Assembly: GCF_002214185.1 (NCBI RefSeq)
Contig: NZ_CP022161.1
Span: forward strand, 5,215,486 to 5,279,485
From: Streptomyces capitiformicae
GTDB taxonomy: Bacteria; Actinomycetota; Actinomycetes; Streptomycetales; Streptomycetaceae
Reading direction: 5' to 3'
DNA length: 64,000 nucleotides
In this document: in pieces, positions 7,770-16,530 of the stretch
Layout of the letters: each line of letters opens with the position of its first letter
Numbering within the stretch: the first letter of the stretch is position 1
Notes under the pieces: model-generated
Database searches by the model: none
What the model saw: the letters and a program-made list of their open reading frames with translations, nothing else
What the model was told of the DNA's origin: nothing
Program-made: the position numbers and the translations under genes

Positions 7770-8966
7770 TCAGACCTCCTTGCAGAACTCGCCGATGGGC
7801 AGGCCCACATGGCGCTTGTCCTGGGCCAGATAGCCGAGCAGCTCGTCGCCGGTCTGCAGTTCGGTGACGTTGAGGACCTTGCCGCCCGGGCCGAGCACCC
7901 GTACGTGCCAGTCGTCCTGCACGGTCAGGCTGACCAGCCGCCCGTCCTCGGCATGGGTGCGGATCTCGAGGAGCGGCCGCGACTCCAGCTTGGCCCGCCC
8001 GACCACCACGCGCCGGGTGCGGCCGTCGGCGCCGACCGCCAGCAGCGCGCTGCCGGAGCCGACCTCGCTGAGGTAGTTGGTCCGGTTGTCGGGGCCCAGC
8101 GTGTACGAGTGCAGGGCGCCGGCGTTGACCCGGAACGGCCGGGTCGGCATGTACGGCAGCGGGTGGGTCTCGCTGCAGCAGAGCACGAACCCGGAGGAGT
8201 ACGAGCCGACGAGGATGCCCTCGTCCTCCTCGAAGTGCGAGCAGGTGTCCACACAGACCCTGTCGCCGAGCCCGACATGCCGGATGCTCTCCACGGTCAG
8301 GGTCGACAGCTCCAGCTGGGGCGTTGTCGCCTCCAGCAGCCGGGCCAGAGCGAAGACGTCGTCGGCGCTCCGGGGCGTGAACAGGATGCCGTCGGAGCCG
8401 CGTTCGAGGACGTCGAAGACGATGGACGCCTCTTCCAGGTCACTGACGACGGTCACCAGCTTGCCCTCGGCCGACTCGGCCGCCGCGAGCACGATCTCCA
8501 GCGGGATCTTGGTCGGGTCCGCGAAGTGGATGACCGTGTACGGCAACGCCATCGCGCCCGCGCAGGACAGCTGGAGCGTCCGGTCGTCGCGTACGTCGAC
8601 GAAGCCGGCAGCCGGTGTGCCGCTCGCGGCGCGGTTCTCCGCGGCGAGGGCGTCCAGCTCGTCCTGGGTGGTGAACTTCCGCAGCAGGACGTCGATTCCG
8701 CTGTCGGACTTGGCCTCCTTGGAGCCTGCGGAGTCCTTCGCCTCCTTGGAGCTCCCGGCGTCCTTCGTCTCCTTGTCTCCCTTCTTCGCGGAGGCCGTGG
8801 TCGGCCCGCCCGGAACCAGCACCCGGGTCACGGTCGGCGGCAGCGTCCCGAGCAACTCGGCGTCGGCGGAGACCACTCCGGTCATCCGGGCGTGGACGGC
8901 CGCGTCCACCACCGCCTGGAGCTGCGGACGGGGGACTTCACGGAGATCGATCCACGCGAACCTCAT
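7770..8966 (-). CDS. 3-dehydroquinate synthase II family (GriH-like 3,4-AHBA synthase)
   Basis: A 398-residue protein of the archaeal-type dehydroquinate synthase II family: N-terminal FAWIDLRE, central GSDGILFTPRSADDV, GDRVCVDTCSHFEEDEGILVGS, and a C-terminal RPFRVNAGALHSY block. In Streptomyces griseus the homologue GriH closes the seven-carbon aldolase product to 3-amino-4-hydroxybenzoate. The gene overlaps the aldolase gene by ATGA, as expected for that two-step pathway. A lysine/serine-rich repeat insert (about residues 55-91, bases 8691-8804) is unusual and lies between conserved strands. The alternative, a true shikimate-pathway enzyme, is unlikely because bacteria use AroB. Confidence 0.88.
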   Translation of the reverse strand: MRFAWIDLREVPRPQLQAVVDAAVHARMTGVVSADAELLGTLPPTVTRVLVPGGPTTASAKKGDKETKDAGSSKEAKDSAGSKEAKSDSGIDVLLRKFTTQDELDALAAENRAASGTPAAGFVDVRDDRTLQLSCAGAMALPYTVIHFADPTKIPLEIVLAAAESAEGKLVTVVSDLEEASIVFDVLERGSDGILFTPRSADDVFALARLLEATTPQLELSTLTVESIRHVGLGDRVCVDTCSHFEEDEGILVGSYSSGFVLCCSETHPLPYMPTRPFRVNAGALHSYTLGPDNRTNYLSEVGSGSALLAVGADGRTRRVVVGRAKLESRPLLEIRTHAEDGRLVSLTVQDDWHVRVLGPGGKVLNVTELQTGDELLGYLAQDKRHVGLPIGEFCKEV

Positions 8967-9817
8967 GCGACACCTGCCACGATCGTCGAGTAATGGGTAT
9001 TGGGGGTATTCGGGGTGCTGGGGGCATGGGAGGTCATGCTGATGCCGTCAGCGCCCCTGTCACCGCCATGGACGACCGCGGCGAGCCGGGACACCAGGGC
9101 GGCGGGGGAGGGGGACGAGAAGACCCGGCGGCCGACGGCCAGGCCCCGGCAGCCGGAGGCCATCACGGCGGTGCCGTACTCGATGAGGTCGGAGCCGTCC
9201 GGAGGCCCGCCCGCGGCAAGGACGGGGATGGGGCTGTGGGCCACCACCTCGGCCATCCGGTCGAGCGGCAGGGCCACGGAGGTCTTCACCATGTCGGCGC
9301 CCAGGTCGGCCGCGACGTTCACGATGTGCGCGAGCAGGGCGGGGTCGTGCGGGTTCTCGATGCGGGGCCCGCGCGGGTAGACCATCGCGATCAGCGGCAT
9401 GCCCCAGCGGTCACAGGACCGGGCCACCGCCCCCAGGTCGGCGAGCTGCCGCCCCTCGGTGTCCGAGCCGATGTTCACATGGACGCTGACCGCGTCCGCG
9501 CCGAGCGCCACCGCCTCCTCGACATCGCCGACCAGCACCTTGGCGTCGACATCGAGGGAACAGGCCGTACTGGCGCTCAGATGCACGACCAGTGCGCAGC
9601 CCTTGAGGAGTTCGGGTCCGAGGGCGCGGGCCCGCCCTTTGTGGACGATGATCCCGTCGGCCCCGCCCGCCACCAGCGCTCTCAACAGCTCTTCCCATTG
9701 TCCCGGAGCAGTCACCGGGCCATCGGAAACACTGTGGTCGAGTGGTATGAGCAAGTGCCGGTCATCGCCGGTCAGGGAAAGTCTTCTTAAACGCAATGGC
9801 TTGCCAGTCTTCATCAT
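8963..9817 (-). CDS. GriI-like aldolase (2-amino-4,5-dihydroxy-6-one-heptanoate-forming family)
   Basis: A 284-residue class I aldolase of the fructose-bisphosphate/ADH-synthase family (HLLIPLDHSVSDGP near the N-terminus, VSVHVNIGSD, then the probable Schiff-base lysine in GADMVKTSVALPLDRM). In the 3,4-AHBA route GriI joins aspartate semialdehyde with dihydroxyacetone phosphate. ATG at 9817 is preferred over upstream starts because a GGGAAGG ribosome site lies about 9 bases before it. It is the first gene of the leftward operon, behind an AT-rich intergenic region. Pairing with the next gene makes the pathway call strong. Confidence 0.88.
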   Translation of the reverse strand: MMKTGKPLRLRRLSLTGDDRHLLIPLDHSVSDGPVTAPGQWEELLRALVAGGADGIIVHKGRARALGPELLKGCALVVHLSASTACSLDVDAKVLVGDVEEAVALGADAVSVHVNIGSDTEGRQLADLGAVARSCDRWGMPLIAMVYPRGPRIENPHDPALLAHIVNVAADLGADMVKTSVALPLDRMAEVVAHSPIPVLAAGGPPDGSDLIEYGTAVMASGCRGLAVGRRVFSSPSPAALVSRLAAVVHGGDRGADGISMTSHAPSTPNTPNTHYSTIVAGVA

Positions 9818-10358
9818 GGGCAAAAAGCCTTCCCGGGCTGGAGACCGCATTTTCCATGTCCGAAAAACGATGGTCATAGAACTTTCAAGTTCTGCCGAAC
9901 GTCAGCATTTCGTGGGTGATCGCCAGTTGGCAAGTCGTGATCGGAGGTAAATTTTTATGTGGAGGTTTGTATTATTATTGACAGCACTTCGATAGGAAGT
10001 CCAGGGTTGACGGCATCGCCCAGGTGGTATTCGTGGGTTGTTATGCGGCAAGTGCCGAGGAGGTGGATGTGGTGCGCTCTAGGTATATTTCGAGAGATAT
10101 GCCGGATCTGTGCTCACTCATAGCCGCATCACACGCTTTATTTAGGTTGGACTGCACAAGACAGGCGCGAAAGAGTGGCTTAATCCTTCCGTGCGCGCAC
10201 GCACCGTCCGTCCGATTCGTTGGACGCGACACTTTCTCGTGTAAATCGAATTTCCCCGCCCAAGGTGACAGGGACACTCCGGTTCGTGTTACATGCGTGG
10301 CCGTCCCCCTCTGGTCCCGGACCATTCCTGTCCGGGCGTACCGGAAGTGAGCCCCCCC
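9818..10358. promoter_or_regulatory. AT-rich divergent control region
   Basis: About 540 bases separate the leftward operon from the rightward transporter. The part from roughly 9830 to 10220 is clearly richer in A and T than the rest of the window. It contains a perfect GAACTT-TC-AAGTTC palindrome at 9879-9892 and a TTGACA hexamer near 9978. I see no convincing gene in it. Promoters for both directions are expected here, but no start site can be fixed. Confidence 0.5.
9879..9892. promoter_or_regulatory. 14-bp palindrome, candidate operator
   Basis: GAACTTTCAAGTTC is a perfect dyad (6-bp arms, 2-bp centre) located 62 bases upstream of the aldolase start. Its position and symmetry suit a dimeric regulator of the 3,4-AHBA operon. 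No regulator gene is visible in this part of the window. Confidence 0.35.
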
Positions 10359-11720
10359 ATGCCCGAATCCCCGTCCAAGACCGTCAGTGAGGCCGTCGGC
10401 CCCAGATCGGCCGCCTTGACCTCACCGCCGGCGGAGCAGACCAAGGCGTCGAAGGTCGCCGTGGCGAGTCTGATCGGCACGACCATCGAGTACTACGACT
10501 TCGCCGTGTACGGCACGGCCTCCGCGCTCGTCCTCGGCCCCGCCTTCTTCCCCTCCGGCAACGCCACGGTCTCCTCCCTCGCCGCGTTCCTCACCTTCGC
10601 CGCGGCCTTCGTCTCCCGCCCCGTCGGCGTCGCGCTCTTCGGGACGATCGGCGACCGGCTGGGCCGCCGGAACGCCCTCGTCGCCTCCCTGCTGCTGATG
10701 GGTGTGGCCACGGTCGGCGTCGGCCTGCTGCCGACCTACGAGACCGCCGGACTCCTCGCCCCCGTAATGCTTGTGACGCTCCGTCTGCTGCAGGGCGTCA
10801 GCATGGGCGGCGAGTGGGGCGGGGCGGTACTCCTCGCCGCCGAGCACGCCCCACCCGGACGCCGGGCGTTGTACGCCGCCATCCCCAACGTCGGTCCTTC
10901 GCTCGGCTTCCTGCTGTCCAGCGCGGTCATCCTGCCGACCCTCAACTTCGCCGGGCGGGACGGGTTCACCGAGTGGGCGTGGCGGCTTCCGTTCCTGCTC
11001 AGCACGGTGCTCGTGGTGGTCGGGCTGTGGGTGCGTACGACCGTGTCGGAGTCGCCGGTGTTCAGCGCGGAGGCCCGCCGCGAGACGCGGGCGCCGGCCC
11101 CGGCGTCCCGCTTTCCGCTCGGAACACTCATCGCGCGGCATCCCGGGCGGCTGCTGCTCGGTACCGGTGCGGCGATCGGTGGGTCGGCCGTGTACTACCT
11201 GACGATCGTCTACAGCCTCTCGTACGGGCCGAAGGCGCTCGGGATCCCGCAGAACACGATGCTCACCGCGGCGAGTGTCGGGGCGGCGGCCGGGATCGCC
11301 GTCACGCTGCCGGCCGCGCGGCTCGCCGATCGGGTCGGGCGGCGACCGGTGATGCTTGCGGGGGCCGTGGGAAGTGTGGTGTGGGCCGTGCCCATGTACG
11401 CGTCCCTCGGTACCGGGAACGGCCTCGTCATCACCGGGGCCTATACGGTCGGGCTCATGCTGCTGGCCCTGATGTTCTCGCCGGCGGCGGCGTTTCTCGC
11501 CGAGCTGTTTCCGGCGCGGCTTCGCTACACCGGGGCTTCGGCGGCGTTCATTCTCGCCAACACGCTGGGTGGCGGTTTCGCGCCGCTTGTCGCCACGTGG
11601 CTCAACAGCCAGTGGTCTTCGCCGCTGGTGCTCGGTTTCTACACGGGTGGTTTGTGTTTGGTGAGCCTGCTGTGCCTGATGGCTCTGCCGGAAACCCGCG
11701 AGGGCGAGTTCGCCGACTAA
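10359..11720 (+). CDS. MFS transporter, metabolite:H+ symporter (MHS) family
   Basis: A 453-residue inner-membrane protein with about 12 hydrophobic segments. The first cytoplasmic face carries IGTTIEYYDFAVYGTASAL, the MHS hallmark, followed by the loop GTIGDRLGRRNALV. A second half motif is RLADRVGRRPVML. The family co-transports small organic acids or osmolytes with protons (ShiA, ProP, KgtP types). ATG at 10359 was chosen because GGAAGTGA lies about 10 bases upstream. It is divergent from the 3,4-AHBA operon and may move a precursor or product, but MHS members usually import, so this link is speculative. Confidence 0.85.
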   Translation: MPESPSKTVSEAVGPRSAALTSPPAEQTKASKVAVASLIGTTIEYYDFAVYGTASALVLGPAFFPSGNATVSSLAAFLTFAAAFVSRPVGVALFGTIGDRLGRRNALVASLLLMGVATVGVGLLPTYETAGLLAPVMLVTLRLLQGVSMGGEWGGAVLLAAEHAPPGRRALYAAIPNVGPSLGFLLSSAVILPTLNFAGRDGFTEWAWRLPFLLSTVLVVVGLWVRTTVSESPVFSAEARRETRAPAPASRFPLGTLIARHPGRLLLGTGAAIGGSAVYYLTIVYSLSYGPKALGIPQNTMLTAASVGAAAGIAVTLPAARLADRVGRRPVMLAGAVGSVVWAVPMYASLGTGNGLVITGAYTVGLMLLALMFSPAAAFLAELFPARLRYTGASAAFILANTLGGGFAPLVATWLNSQWSSPLVLGFYTGGLCLVSLLCLMALPETREGEFAD

Positions 11721-11724
11721 GGGC

Positions 11725-11902
11725 TTCTCGCCCCCGCCGCCCCTACCCGTCCCATCCCCAGGGGCGCTGCCCCTTCGACCCCAAGTGCGGGTGGGTGGGG
11801 GCTTGTCGCAACCCAACACAACGGTCACGGACAAACGCGCCCAGGGGGTCTGGGGGCGGCAGCCCCCAGGGATGGGACGGGTAGGGGCGGCGGGGGCGAG
11901 AA
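11725..11902. repeat. Large inverted repeat between convergent genes
   Basis: A 34-base arm at 11725-11758 is repeated perfectly in inverse orientation at 11869-11902. The loop of 110 bases carries its own G-rich and C-rich tracts. It lies between the ends of the transporter and pgl, so it can act as a bidirectional terminator. Its size also fits a small immobile palindromic element. Confidence 0.7.
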
Positions 11903-11912
11903 ACAACCCAGG

Positions 11913-12695
11913 TCAGGCCGAGGCCGGGGGATACAGGGAGCGGGGTAGCTGTGAAGCCGCCGCCGCGTCCAGGAGCCACAGGGTTCGCGACCGGCCGTAC
12001 GCCCCGGCGGCCGGCGCCTGGATCTCCCCCGCACCGGACAACGCGATGGCCGCAGCCCCCGCCTTGTCCGACCCGGCCGCGAGCAACCACACCTCACGAG
12101 CCGCCCGAATCGCCGGCAACGTCAACGTCACCCGAGTCGGCGGCGGCTTGGGCGCACCATGCACACCCACGACCGTCCGCTCGACCTCCCGCACCGCGGG
12201 CAACTCGGGGAAGAGCGAGGCCACATGGGTGTCCGGCCCGACCCCCAGCATCAGCACATCGAACGTCGGCACCGACCCGTGGTTCTCCGGCCCCGCGGCC
12301 CGCGCCAACTCCTCCGCGTACGCCGCGGCCGCCGCGTCGACATCAGCACCCCACGGCCCGTCCGAGGCCGGCATCGCATGCACCCGCTTCGGATCCACCG
12401 GCACCGAGTCGAGCAACGCCTCCCGGGCCTGGGTGACATTGCGCTCGGGGTCACCCTCGGGCAGGAACCGCTCGTCGCCCCACCACAGGTCCAGCCGACC
12501 CCAGTCGATGGCGTCCCGGGCGGGCGCGGCGGCCAGCGCGGCGAGCAGGCCGTTGCCGTTGCGGCCGCCGGTGAGGACCACCGAGGCGTAGCCGCGCGAG
12601 GCCTGCGCGTCCACGACCTTGGTGATCAGCCGGGCCGCCGCGGCCTGCGCCATCAGCTCCTTGTCGTGGTGCACGACCAACTGCGGGGTACTCAC
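11913..12695 (-). CDS. pgl: 6-phosphogluconolactonase
   Basis: A 260-residue cytosolic enzyme that hydrolyses 6-phosphogluconolactone, the second step of the oxidative pentose phosphate pathway. The sugar-isomerase-like fold is shown by SVVLTGGRNGNGLLAAL near residue 40, DLWWGDERFLPEGDPERN near residue 70, and LGVGPDTHVASLFP near residue 152. GTG at 12695 overlaps the opcA stop (GTGA). It is the last gene of the tkt-tal-zwf-opcA-pgl block. Length is normal for the family. Confidence 0.93.
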   Translation of the reverse strand: MSTPQLVVHHDKELMAQAAAARLITKVVDAQASRGYASVVLTGGRNGNGLLAALAAAPARDAIDWGRLDLWWGDERFLPEGDPERNVTQAREALLDSVPVDPKRVHAMPASDGPWGADVDAAAAAYAEELARAAGPENHGSVPTFDVLMLGVGPDTHVASLFPELPAVREVERTVVGVHGAPKPPPTRVTLTLPAIRAAREVWLLAAGSDKAGAAAIALSGAGEIQAPAAGAYGRSRTLWLLDAAAASQLPRSLYPPASA

Positions 12696-13852
12696 TGCTG
12701 CGTGTCCGCCTTCTTCACCGCCGGCATCTGCGCCGGAGTCGGCCGATCCACATCGCCACCGTCACCCGCCGAACCCGAACCCGAACCCGCGGTCAAGGCC
12801 GAACCCGAACCCGAACCCGCGGTCAAGGCCGAACCCGCCGGAGCCAAGGCAAGCGCCGACGTCGGAGCCGGAGCCGTGGAGGTCTCAGCCGCCGCAGTCG
12901 CAGCCGCCGGCACCCCCGCCGACGACCCGCCCCCCAGCCGATCCACCCCGAACCGCAGCGCGGAAGCGTACGTGTCGTCCGGATCCAGCCGGCGCAGCTC
13001 CTCCGCCATCAGCTCGGACGTCTCGCGGCGCTTGAGCGCCACCGCCCGGTCCGGCTGGTCCTCCAGCGTGAGGAGGGCGAGCCCCCCGGCGGGCCGGTAC
13101 AGCCGGATGGGCCCGGTGCTGGTCAGCATCCGTACCTCGGTGAGGCCGGGCCCGGCCGACACCCCGCGCCGTACGTGGACATGGAGCCGGTCCGCCAGCC
13201 ACATGGCGAGCAGCTCGACGCTCGGGTTGTACTGCTCGCCCTGCACCTCCGCGGAGATGACCTCGCAGTCCACCTGGTCGAGCGCGGCGGCCAGCATGGA
13301 GCGCCAGGGGGTGATCCGGGTCCAGGCGAGATCCGTGTCGCCGGGCTCGTAGTTGTCGGCGCGGGTCCGCAGCTCGTCGATGGGCTTCTCGGCGGCGTAG
13401 CTGTCGGTGACCCGGCGCTGGGCGAGCGCGCCCAGCGGGTCGCGGGCCGGGTCGAGGGGCGCGTTGACCGGCCACCACACCACGACCGGCGCGTCCGGCA
13501 GCAGCAGCGGCAGGACCACCGACTGGGCGTGGTCGGCGACCTCGCCGTAGAGCCGGAGGATGATCGTCTCGCCGGTGCCCGCGTCCGCGCCCACCTGCAC
13601 CTCGGCGTCGAGGCGGGACTTCGTACGGTCGCGGGGCGAGCGGGAGACGCGCTTGATGACCACGAGTGTGCGCGAGGGGTGCTCGCGGGAGGCGTCGTTC
13701 GCGGCCTTGAGCGCGTCGTACGCGTTCTCCTCGTCCGTCACGATGACCAGCGTCAGCACCATGCCGACGGCCGGGGTACCGATCGCCCGGCGGCCCTTGA
13801 CGAGCGCCTTGTTGATCTTGCTGGCCGTGGTGTCCGTGAGGTCTATCTTCAT
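12692..13852 (-). CDS. opcA: Glucose-6-phosphate dehydrogenase assembly protein OpcA
   Basis: A 386-residue protein needed for active glucose-6-phosphate dehydrogenase in actinobacteria and cyanobacteria. The N-terminus MKIDLTDTTASKINKALV and the central PVVVWWPVNAPLDP block are family features. It starts in an ATGA overlap with zwf. The C-terminal tail, after residue 305, is alanine/serine rich and contains two identical 10-residue units encoded by a 30-bp tandem duplication. The tail is outside the conserved domain and is probably disordered. Confidence 0.92.
   Translation of the reverse strand: MKIDLTDTTASKINKALVKGRRAIGTPAVGMVLTLVIVTDEENAYDALKAANDASREHPSRTLVVIKRVSRSPRDRTKSRLDAEVQVGADAGTGETIILRLYGEVADHAQSVVLPLLLPDAPVVVWWPVNAPLDPARDPLGALAQRRVTDSYAAEKPIDELRTRADNYEPGDTDLAWTRITPWRSMLAAALDQVDCEVISAEVQGEQYNPSVELLAMWLADRLHVHVRRGVSAGPGLTEVRMLTSTGPIRLYRPAGGLALLTLEDQPDRAVALKRRETSELMAEELRRLDPDDTYASALRFGVDRLGGGSSAGVPAAATAAAETSTAPAPTSALALAPAGSALTAGSGSGSALTAGSGSGSAGDGGDVDRPTPAQMPAVKKADTQQ
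12771..12830. repeat. 30-bp tandem duplication inside opcA
   Basis: Two identical 30-base units (12771-12800 and 12801-12830) encode a repeated serine/glycine/alanine/threonine decapeptide in the OpcA tail. Each unit itself contains three GAACCC hexamers, which suggests replication slippage. The unit length keeps the reading frame. Confidence 0.9.
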
Positions 13853-15372
13853 GGCCGGCGCCAGCTCCGTCCGTCTCGTTCGAGCATCTCGTCCGCCTCG
13901 ACGGGACCCCAGGTGCCCGCCTGGTACTGCGCGGGCCTGCCGTGCTTGTCCCAGTACTCCTCGATCGGGTCGAGGATCTTCCAGGACAGCTCGACCTCCT
14001 CGGTGCGCGGGAAGAGGTTCGAGTCGCCGAGCAGCACGTCGAGGATCAGTCGCTCGTACGCCTCGGGCGAGGACTCCGTGAAGGACTCGCCGTAGGCGAA
14101 GTCCATGGACACGTCCCGGATCTCCATCGACGTGCCGGGGACCTTCGAACCGAAGCGGACTGTCACGCCCTCGTCCGGCTGGACGCGGATGACGATCGCG
14201 TTCTGGCCCAGCTCCTCGGTGGCGGTCGAGTCGAACGGGGAGTGCGGGGCGCGCTGGAAGACCACCGCGATCTCCGTCACCCGGCGCCCGAGGCGCTTGC
14301 CCGTCCGCAGATAGAAGGGGACGCCCGCCCAGCGGCGGTTGTCGACCTCGACCTTGATCGCCGCGTAGGTGTCGGTCTTCGACTTGCGGTCGATGCCGTC
14401 CTCTTCGAGGTAGCCGATGACCTTCGCGCCGCCCTGCCAGCCGGCCGCGTACTGTGCGAACACGGTGTCCCGGCCGAGATCCTTCGGCAGCTTCACCGCG
14501 CCGAGGACCTTGGTCTTCTCGGCGGCGAGCGCGTCCGCGTCGAAGGAGGCGGGCTCCTCCATCGCGGTCAGGGCCATCAGCTGGAGCAGGTGGTTCTGGA
14601 TGACGTCACGGGCCGCGCCGATGCCGTCGTAGTAACCCGCGCGACCGCCGATACCGATGTCCTCGGCCATCGTGATCTGCACATGGTCGACGAAGGACCG
14701 GCTCCAGATCGGCTCGAACATCGTGTTGGCGAAGCGGAGCGCCAGGATGTTCTGGACGGTCTCCTTGCCCAGGTAGTGGTCGATGCGGAAGACCTGGTCC
14801 GGGGCGAAGACCTCGTGGACCACCTTGTTGAGGTCCTCCGCGGACTCCAGGTTGTGGCCGAACGGCTTCTCGATGACCGCGCGCCGCCAGGAGCCGCTCG
14901 ACTGGTCGGCCAGACCGTGCTTCTTCAGCTGCTGGATGACGACCGGGAACGCGGACGGCGGCACGGAGAGGTAGAAGGCGAAGTTGCCGCCTGTGCCCTG
15001 CGCCTTGTCCAGCTCCTGGATGGTGTCGCGCAGCCGCTCGAACGAGGCGTCGTCGTCGAAGGTGCCCTGCACGAAACGCATGCCCTGGATGAGCTGCTGC
15101 CAGACCTCCTCGCGGAAGGGGGTGCGGGCGTGCTCCTTGACCGCGTCGTGGACCTCCTGCGCGAAGTCCTCGTGCTCCCACTCACGGCGGGCGAAGCCGA
15201 CGAGCGAGAAGCCCGGCGGCAGCAGTCCGCGGTTGGCGAGGTCGTACACGGCAGGCATCAGCTTTTTACGTGACAGATCGCCTGTGACGCCGAAGATGAC
15301 CAGGCCCGACGGCCCCGCGATACGCGGGAGCCGTCGGTCCGCGGCGTCACGCAGCGGATTGCTGCTCGACAA
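13849..15372 (-). CDS. zwf: Glucose-6-phosphate dehydrogenase
   Basis: A 507-residue enzyme that oxidises glucose 6-phosphate to 6-phosphogluconolactone with NADP. The Rossmann motif GVTGDLSRKKL lies near residue 25. The substrate motif RIDHYLGKE with the catalytic histidine is near residue 186. A TTG at 15372 is preferred as start: it lies just after the tal stop and is preceded by GGAGGGCTAAAACC. The ATG at 15405 would overlap tal by 29 bases and add 11 unconserved residues. The partner OpcA follows directly. Confidence 0.92.
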   Translation of the reverse strand: MSSSNPLRDAADRRLPRIAGPSGLVIFGVTGDLSRKKLMPAVYDLANRGLLPPGFSLVGFARREWEHEDFAQEVHDAVKEHARTPFREEVWQQLIQGMRFVQGTFDDDASFERLRDTIQELDKAQGTGGNFAFYLSVPPSAFPVVIQQLKKHGLADQSSGSWRRAVIEKPFGHNLESAEDLNKVVHEVFAPDQVFRIDHYLGKETVQNILALRFANTMFEPIWSRSFVDHVQITMAEDIGIGGRAGYYDGIGAARDVIQNHLLQLMALTAMEEPASFDADALAAEKTKVLGAVKLPKDLGRDTVFAQYAAGWQGGAKVIGYLEEDGIDRKSKTDTYAAIKVEVDNRRWAGVPFYLRTGKRLGRRVTEIAVVFQRAPHSPFDSTATEELGQNAIVIRVQPDEGVTVRFGSKVPGTSMEIRDVSMDFAYGESFTESSPEAYERLILDVLLGDSNLFPRTEEVELSWKILDPIEEYWDKHGRPAQYQAGTWGPVEADEMLERDGRSWRRP

Positions 15373-15376
15373 GGTT

Positions 15377-16495
15377 TTAGCCCTCCGAGGGTGCGAGGCG
15401 CTCAAGCTCCGCCTCGGTCGACTTGAGCAGGTCGTTCCAGGACGCCTCGAACTTCTCGACGCCCTCGTCCTCCAGCAGCTGCACGACCTCGTCGTACGAG
15501 ATCCCGAGCTTCTCGACCGCGTCGAGCTCGGCGCGGGACTGCTCGTACGTCCCGGCCACCGCGTCGCCGCGGATCTCGCCGCTCTCCGCCGTGGCCTCCA
15601 GCGTGGCCTCCGGCATGGTGTTCACCGTGTTCGGCGCGACCAGCTCGTCGACGTACAGCGTGCTCTTGTACGCCGGGTCCTTCACGCCGGTCGAGGCCCA
15701 CAGCGGACGCTGCTTGTTGGCGCCCGCGTTCTCCAGCGCGCTCCAGCGCCCGCCCGCGAAGACCTCCTCGTACGCCTGGTAGGCGAGGCGGGCGTTGGCG
15801 ACACCGGCCTTGCCGCGCGCGGCCTTCGCCTCGTCGGTGCCGAGGGCGTCGAGGCGCTTGTCGATCTCGGTGTCCACGCGGGACACGAAGAAGGACGCCA
15901 CGGAGTGGATCTTCGACAGGTCGAGACCCCGCTCCTTCGCCTTCTCCAGACCGGCCAGGTAGGCGCCCATGACCGCGCGGTAGCGCTCCAGCGAGAAGAT
16001 CAGCGTCACGTTGACGCTGATACCGAGGCCGATGACCTCGGTGATCGCGGGCAGGCCCGCCTTCGTCGCGGGGATCTTGATCAGGGTGTTCGGGCGGTCC
16101 ACCAGCCAGGCCAGCTGCTTGGCCTCGGCGACGGTCGCCGCCGTGTTGTGGGCCAGGCGCGGGTCGACCTCGATGGAGACCCGGCCGTCCTGGCCGCCGG
16201 TCGCGTCGAACACCGGGCGCAGGATGTCGGCGGCGTCACGGACGTCCGCCGTCGTGATCATGCGGATGGCCTCTTCGACGGTGACCTTGCGGGCGGCGAG
16301 GTCCGCGAGCTGCTGCTCGTAACCGTCACCGCTGCTGATCGCCTTCTGGAAGATCGACGGGTTGGTGGTGACGCCCACGACGTGCTGCTGGTCGATCAGC
16401 TCGGCGAGGTTGCCGGACGTGATGCGCTTGCGCGACAGGTCGTCCAGCCAGATCGCGACGCCCTCCTCGGAGAGGCGCTTGAGTGCGTCTGTCAT
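15377..16495 (-). CDS. tal: Transaldolase
   Basis: A 372-residue (beta/alpha)8 enzyme of the non-oxidative pentose phosphate pathway, moving a dihydroxyacetone unit between sugar phosphates. The Schiff-base lysine is in [12 protein letters not shown] near residue 140. The N-terminal [13 protein letters not shown] and [15 protein letters not shown] segments are characteristic of the long actinobacterial form. The gene lies 35 bases from tkt and just before zwf on the same strand, so the whole pathway block is probably one operon. Confidence 0.94.
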   Translation of the reverse strand: MTDALKRLSEEGVAIWLDDLSRKRITSGNLAELIDQQHVVGVTTNPSIFQKAISSGDGYEQQLADLAARKVTVEEAIRMITTADVRDAADILRPVFDATGGQDGRVSIEVDPRLAHNTAATVAEAKQLAWLVDRPNTLIKIPATKAGLPAITEVIGLGISVNVTLIFSLERYRAVMGAYLAGLEKAKERGLDLSKIHSVASFFVSRVDTEIDKRLDALGTDEAKAARGKAGVANARLAYQAYEEVFAGGRWSALENAGANKQRPLWASTGVKDPAYKSTLYVDELVAPNTVNTMPEATLEATAESGEIRGDAVAGTYEQSRAELDAVEKLGISYDEVVQLLEDEGVEKFEASWNDLLKSTEAELERLAPSEG

Positions 16496-16530
16496 GGAAA
16501 TTGCATCTCCTACGTGTCGTGTATAGAGCG

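Noticed and set aside
7149..8993. 614-residue open frame on the plus strand
   Set aside because: It is antisense to the ligase and the GriH-like synthase, both of which have clear catalytic motifs and coupled starts on the other strand.
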